This document shows, in pieces, positions 61,165-64,000 of a stretch of DNA of 64,000 nt. The DNA comes from Calycina herbarum (Eukaryota; Ascomycota; Leotiomycetes; Helotiales; Pezizellaceae): assembly GCA_001414485.1 (NCBI GenBank), contig LLEY01000055.1, positions 310,001 through 374,000 on the forward strand, read 5' to 3'. Positions within the stretch are counted from its first letter, which is position 1, and every line of letters starts with the position of its first letter. The position numbers were made by a program, and so were the translations under genes. The notes under the pieces were generated by a model. That model was not told the origin of the DNA. It did no database searches and saw only the letters and a program-made list of their open reading frames with translations.

Positions 61165-62999
61165 ACGTGTTTTATAAGCGAGCTGGCTATATAAGCGAGC
61201 TGGCTATCTTTTAAACTTTATAATAATTATTAACTTCTAGTTATATTATCTCTACTAAATAATGCTTAAATTTCTTCTAACGAAAACAAGATTAACTTAG
61301 CTATCTAAGTACTTGAAAACGACGTGTTAATTACCTAACGAAGTACTACAAAGGCTTATAATATCTCTCGATCTACTATTTTAAGCTAACGCGCTAGAAT
61401 CTAACTAAGACGCGATTACGAGCCTAATTCGAAGAAACTTACGAAGCTAGAGAAGGAGGTGATAATTAGATATATATTAGAGTAGGATTCGAGAGAGTTT
61501 TCGCCTATAAAGGATATAGTATAAGATATAGCTAATAACTTACTAAAGAAGCGTAATAGATAGCCTATAGGTAGGAACTAGCTAGATAACTTTATTTAGT
61601 ATATACCTAAGCTAAAAACTCGATAGAGTCGTTCTTATAATTATTAGCAAGCTTTAACGAAAGATCTGCGGATTATTAGCCTATAGTTTATACTTATATA
61701 GTTATTTAAAGACAAATATAGTATTATAGACGAGGATATATATAATTTTAACGAGACCGGTTTTATAATAGATGTTATATTATCTTAGCTTATTATTACA
61801 AGTTTAGAGATATACGAGAGACGTAAAAAAGTTTAGCTAAGTAATCGTAAATAGGTTATAGTTATTTAAGAAGTTAATACGACAGGTTAAGTAATCCCGC
61901 TATTTATTATCTTTATAAGTAAGGTGCTTATATCTTTTTAGTATAAGAACATAGATATACTACGTAACTAGGTTATTAATATTAGTACTAATAGCTAGAT
62001 AAATAATAAGCTTAGAGTTATATAGTTAGAGTATTTTAATAAGTATATAAAAGTACGAAGCGTTAGAGAATATAGACTACTAATTATTAATAGTTACGAA
62101 AGCTATAACTCGCTCGAATTCTAGCGACTTTGTAAAGACTTTAATATTATTACTCTTTATATACCTCTATATTCTTCGTATTTATTATAGCCGCTTAATA
62201 TTAGCTGTTTTTCGCTATTAAAGCGAGTATATAGAAATAAGATCTCTAGCTTAGTATATAATTATATTAACTATATTACTAAAGAAATCTTTCTTTAAGC
62301 TTTTAAAGTAGCTTTTTATAAAGCTTTTATAAAGAATAATATCTACGCGAGTTTTCGAGGCGCTAGACTAGTCCTATATAACCTAGAAGTTGTATTATTA
62401 AAGCTTGATTTAAAGCTTTATATACTAACTCTAGTTATACTAGAAGACACTTTATAAGAGTCTAGAATACTAAGCAACGTATATAAGATAGAGGCTTAAT
62501 TAACACTTATTTAAGACCGGATTTAAAGACACTAAGACTTATTACCTAGTTTTATTATTAAGTCTCTTAATTAGCTAGAAAAAGGCTTTACTAGAATAGT
62601 ATATAATATAGTATTAATATAGAAAGAAATCACAAATCTTTATAAGGTAACTAAGGCTATAACTAAGTATAAGAGTTATAAAAGGAAATATATTCAGAGT
62701 TAAGAGATATTAATAGTAAAGGAGGTAATTAGTTTAATTACTTCTATAGAAGATAGCGATTAGGAGAGTAGTAGAGAGATAAAAAAGAAGGTTCGAGTAG
62801 AGAGGTATTATAGACGTTGTAGTAAAATTAGATATAATTCTTATACTTATTAAGTAGAAATAGTAGATACTAAAGATAGTAACGACTTTAAATAATCTTA
62901 TAGTATCTTATATAATATAATAGCTTATTCTAGTATTAAGTAATTTATATTTAAAAATAAGTTATTTAGAAAAGTAGCTAGCTCGCTTATAAAACACGT
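61165..62999 (+). mobile_element. Fot1/pogo-type DNA transposon, copy B
   Basis: 1,835 bp flanked by TA, same family and collinear with 27897-29748. Termini begin ACGTGTTTTA and end TAAAACACGT. The left end has two 17-bp subterminal units and the right end only one, which accounts exactly for the 17 bp length difference. The transposase is more mutated: even the start ATG has become ATT. It inserted in already repetitive AT-rich DNA. Confidence 0.9.
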
Positions 63000-64000
63000 T
63001 ATTATCTTATTTCTTTTAATAATTAATCTAACTTAGTTTAGTTAATAAGACTATAATTCTCTTATTCTTTTTTACTACTAGTATAGTTATTATAACTATA
63101 GAAAATTTCCTAGAATACTTATATATAAATAAGTTTTATTAAGTAATTTCGTTAATTATAAGAAATACCTAGACTAGTTATTTAGCTCTTAAATTCTAAG
63201 TCTAAGATTAAGCTCTATTTTAAAAACCTTTATATTAAATTAGAAAGTAGTTATAGTATTTCTTTACTAGCTCTATTTATAAGATCTTTAAAATAGAGAA
63301 AATTATCTAAGTATTAAAAGTTTAATTATTCTTACTAATATTATTATTATTATTATTATTATTATTACGCTACGTAGGCCGTAGACTAAGCTCTAAGAGT
63401 AAGTAGTATATCTTCTATTCTAGTTTATAAAGCCTTTTAGCTCGTTCTCCGTCGCTTCTTAAGCTTTCTCTTAAGTATATAACTCTCTCTTCTAGGTTCT
63501 ACTACTGTTTATTCGAAGCTTATCTCTCTAACTTAGTAATATAAAAGATAGTAGGCTAAAGTACTTAACTACTAAAGCGTATATTAGTAGTATAAGAGCT
63601 ATAGATATATCTACTGTCTCTAGCGCTTCTTAAGCGCCTTCTTAGAACTGCCTAAGCCTAGGCCTTACTTTTTAGTACGTCTTAGCTGTCTTCTTCTCTT
63701 TCTCTCTCTCTCTTACCTTCTTCTTATTCTCCTCTAAGCTTCTAGGCGCTTTCTCTATTCTTTAAGCGTAGCGCTATACTCGAACCTCTCTTCTTCTATT
63801 TCCTACTTTTCTTCCTACTCTAATCTCGTCTTCTAAGAGTATAGTATCGCCTTTTCTACTTTTAATAGTCTTCTTCTTCTTCTTCTTAGCTACGTAGCTA
63901 TATACTTATAAGCGTTTTAGATTAGCTTTCCTAGTTTAGATACTTAGAACTTTCTTTTAAACACAGCTACTCTTAGGTTAAGATATAAGTTAATTAGTAT
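63000..64000. other. RIP-mutated repeat remnant with an (ATT)n microsatellite
   Basis: An ATT repeat of about ten units runs at 63338-63367. From 63.4 to 64.0 kb the minus strand would code for a Lys/Glu/Arg-rich stretch with many stops, reminiscent of the basic C-terminus of pogo-type transposases. The identification is weak. The element continues past the window edge. Confidence 0.4.

Noticed and set aside
1..64000. CRISPR arrays or bacterial operons
   Set aside because: The window is eukaryotic nuclear DNA with spliceosomal introns, and the tandem repeats seen are transposon ends or simple repeats.

Overview
The window is nuclear DNA of a filamentous ascomycete, probably a leotiomycete-like fungus (the class is inference). 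The protein-coding genes carry many introns of about 45-60 nt with GT..AG ends. Typical fungal families are present: a highly reducing PKS, HET-domain proteins, a DMATS prenyltransferase, P450s, an AflR-type zinc cluster and chromodomain Gypsy elements. The repeats carry a strong CpA-to-TpA (RIP) signature.

Left arm (1-15.05 kb): a biosynthetic gene cluster. It holds the N-terminal third of a highly reducing PKS (minus strand, running off the left edge inside the DH domain), three short-chain dehydrogenases, a cupin protein and an AflR-like Zn2Cys6 regulator. The regulator is the obvious candidate to control the group.

Centre (15.4-35.15 kb): a block of about 20 kb of AT-rich nested transposons with no intact gene. 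An outer chromodomain Gypsy element (15703-32733, target duplication GATTA) is interrupted by an opposite-strand Gypsy element (19208-26965, target duplication TATAA). That second element is itself interrupted by a younger, GC-richer solo LTR (22216-22677, target duplication CTTTT). The outer element also holds a Fot1/pogo DNA transposon (27897-29748). A second, different pogo-like element (32850-34475, minus) follows. Related AT-rich (GATTA)-type repeats bracket the block.

Right arm (35.2-60.4 kb): a HET pseudogene next to the transposon block, then a divergent MFS transporter / P450 pair, a secreted berberine-bridge-type FAD oxidase, a second HET pseudogene, an F-box protein and a CYP52-like P450. 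These are followed by a compact set of a DMATS-type aromatic prenyltransferase, a divergent SDR with an altered active site, and an FAD epoxidase-type monooxygenase fused to a C-terminal polytopic membrane domain. Next come a small secreted cupredoxin and a 5S rRNA sequence. The DMATS-SDR-FMO-P450 set looks like a prenylated-metabolite pathway. From 60.45 kb to the right edge the DNA is again RIP-mutated and holds a second copy of the same Fot1 family.

Most exon limits were chosen by hand from splice signals, reading-frame continuity and conserved motifs. No database search was possible.
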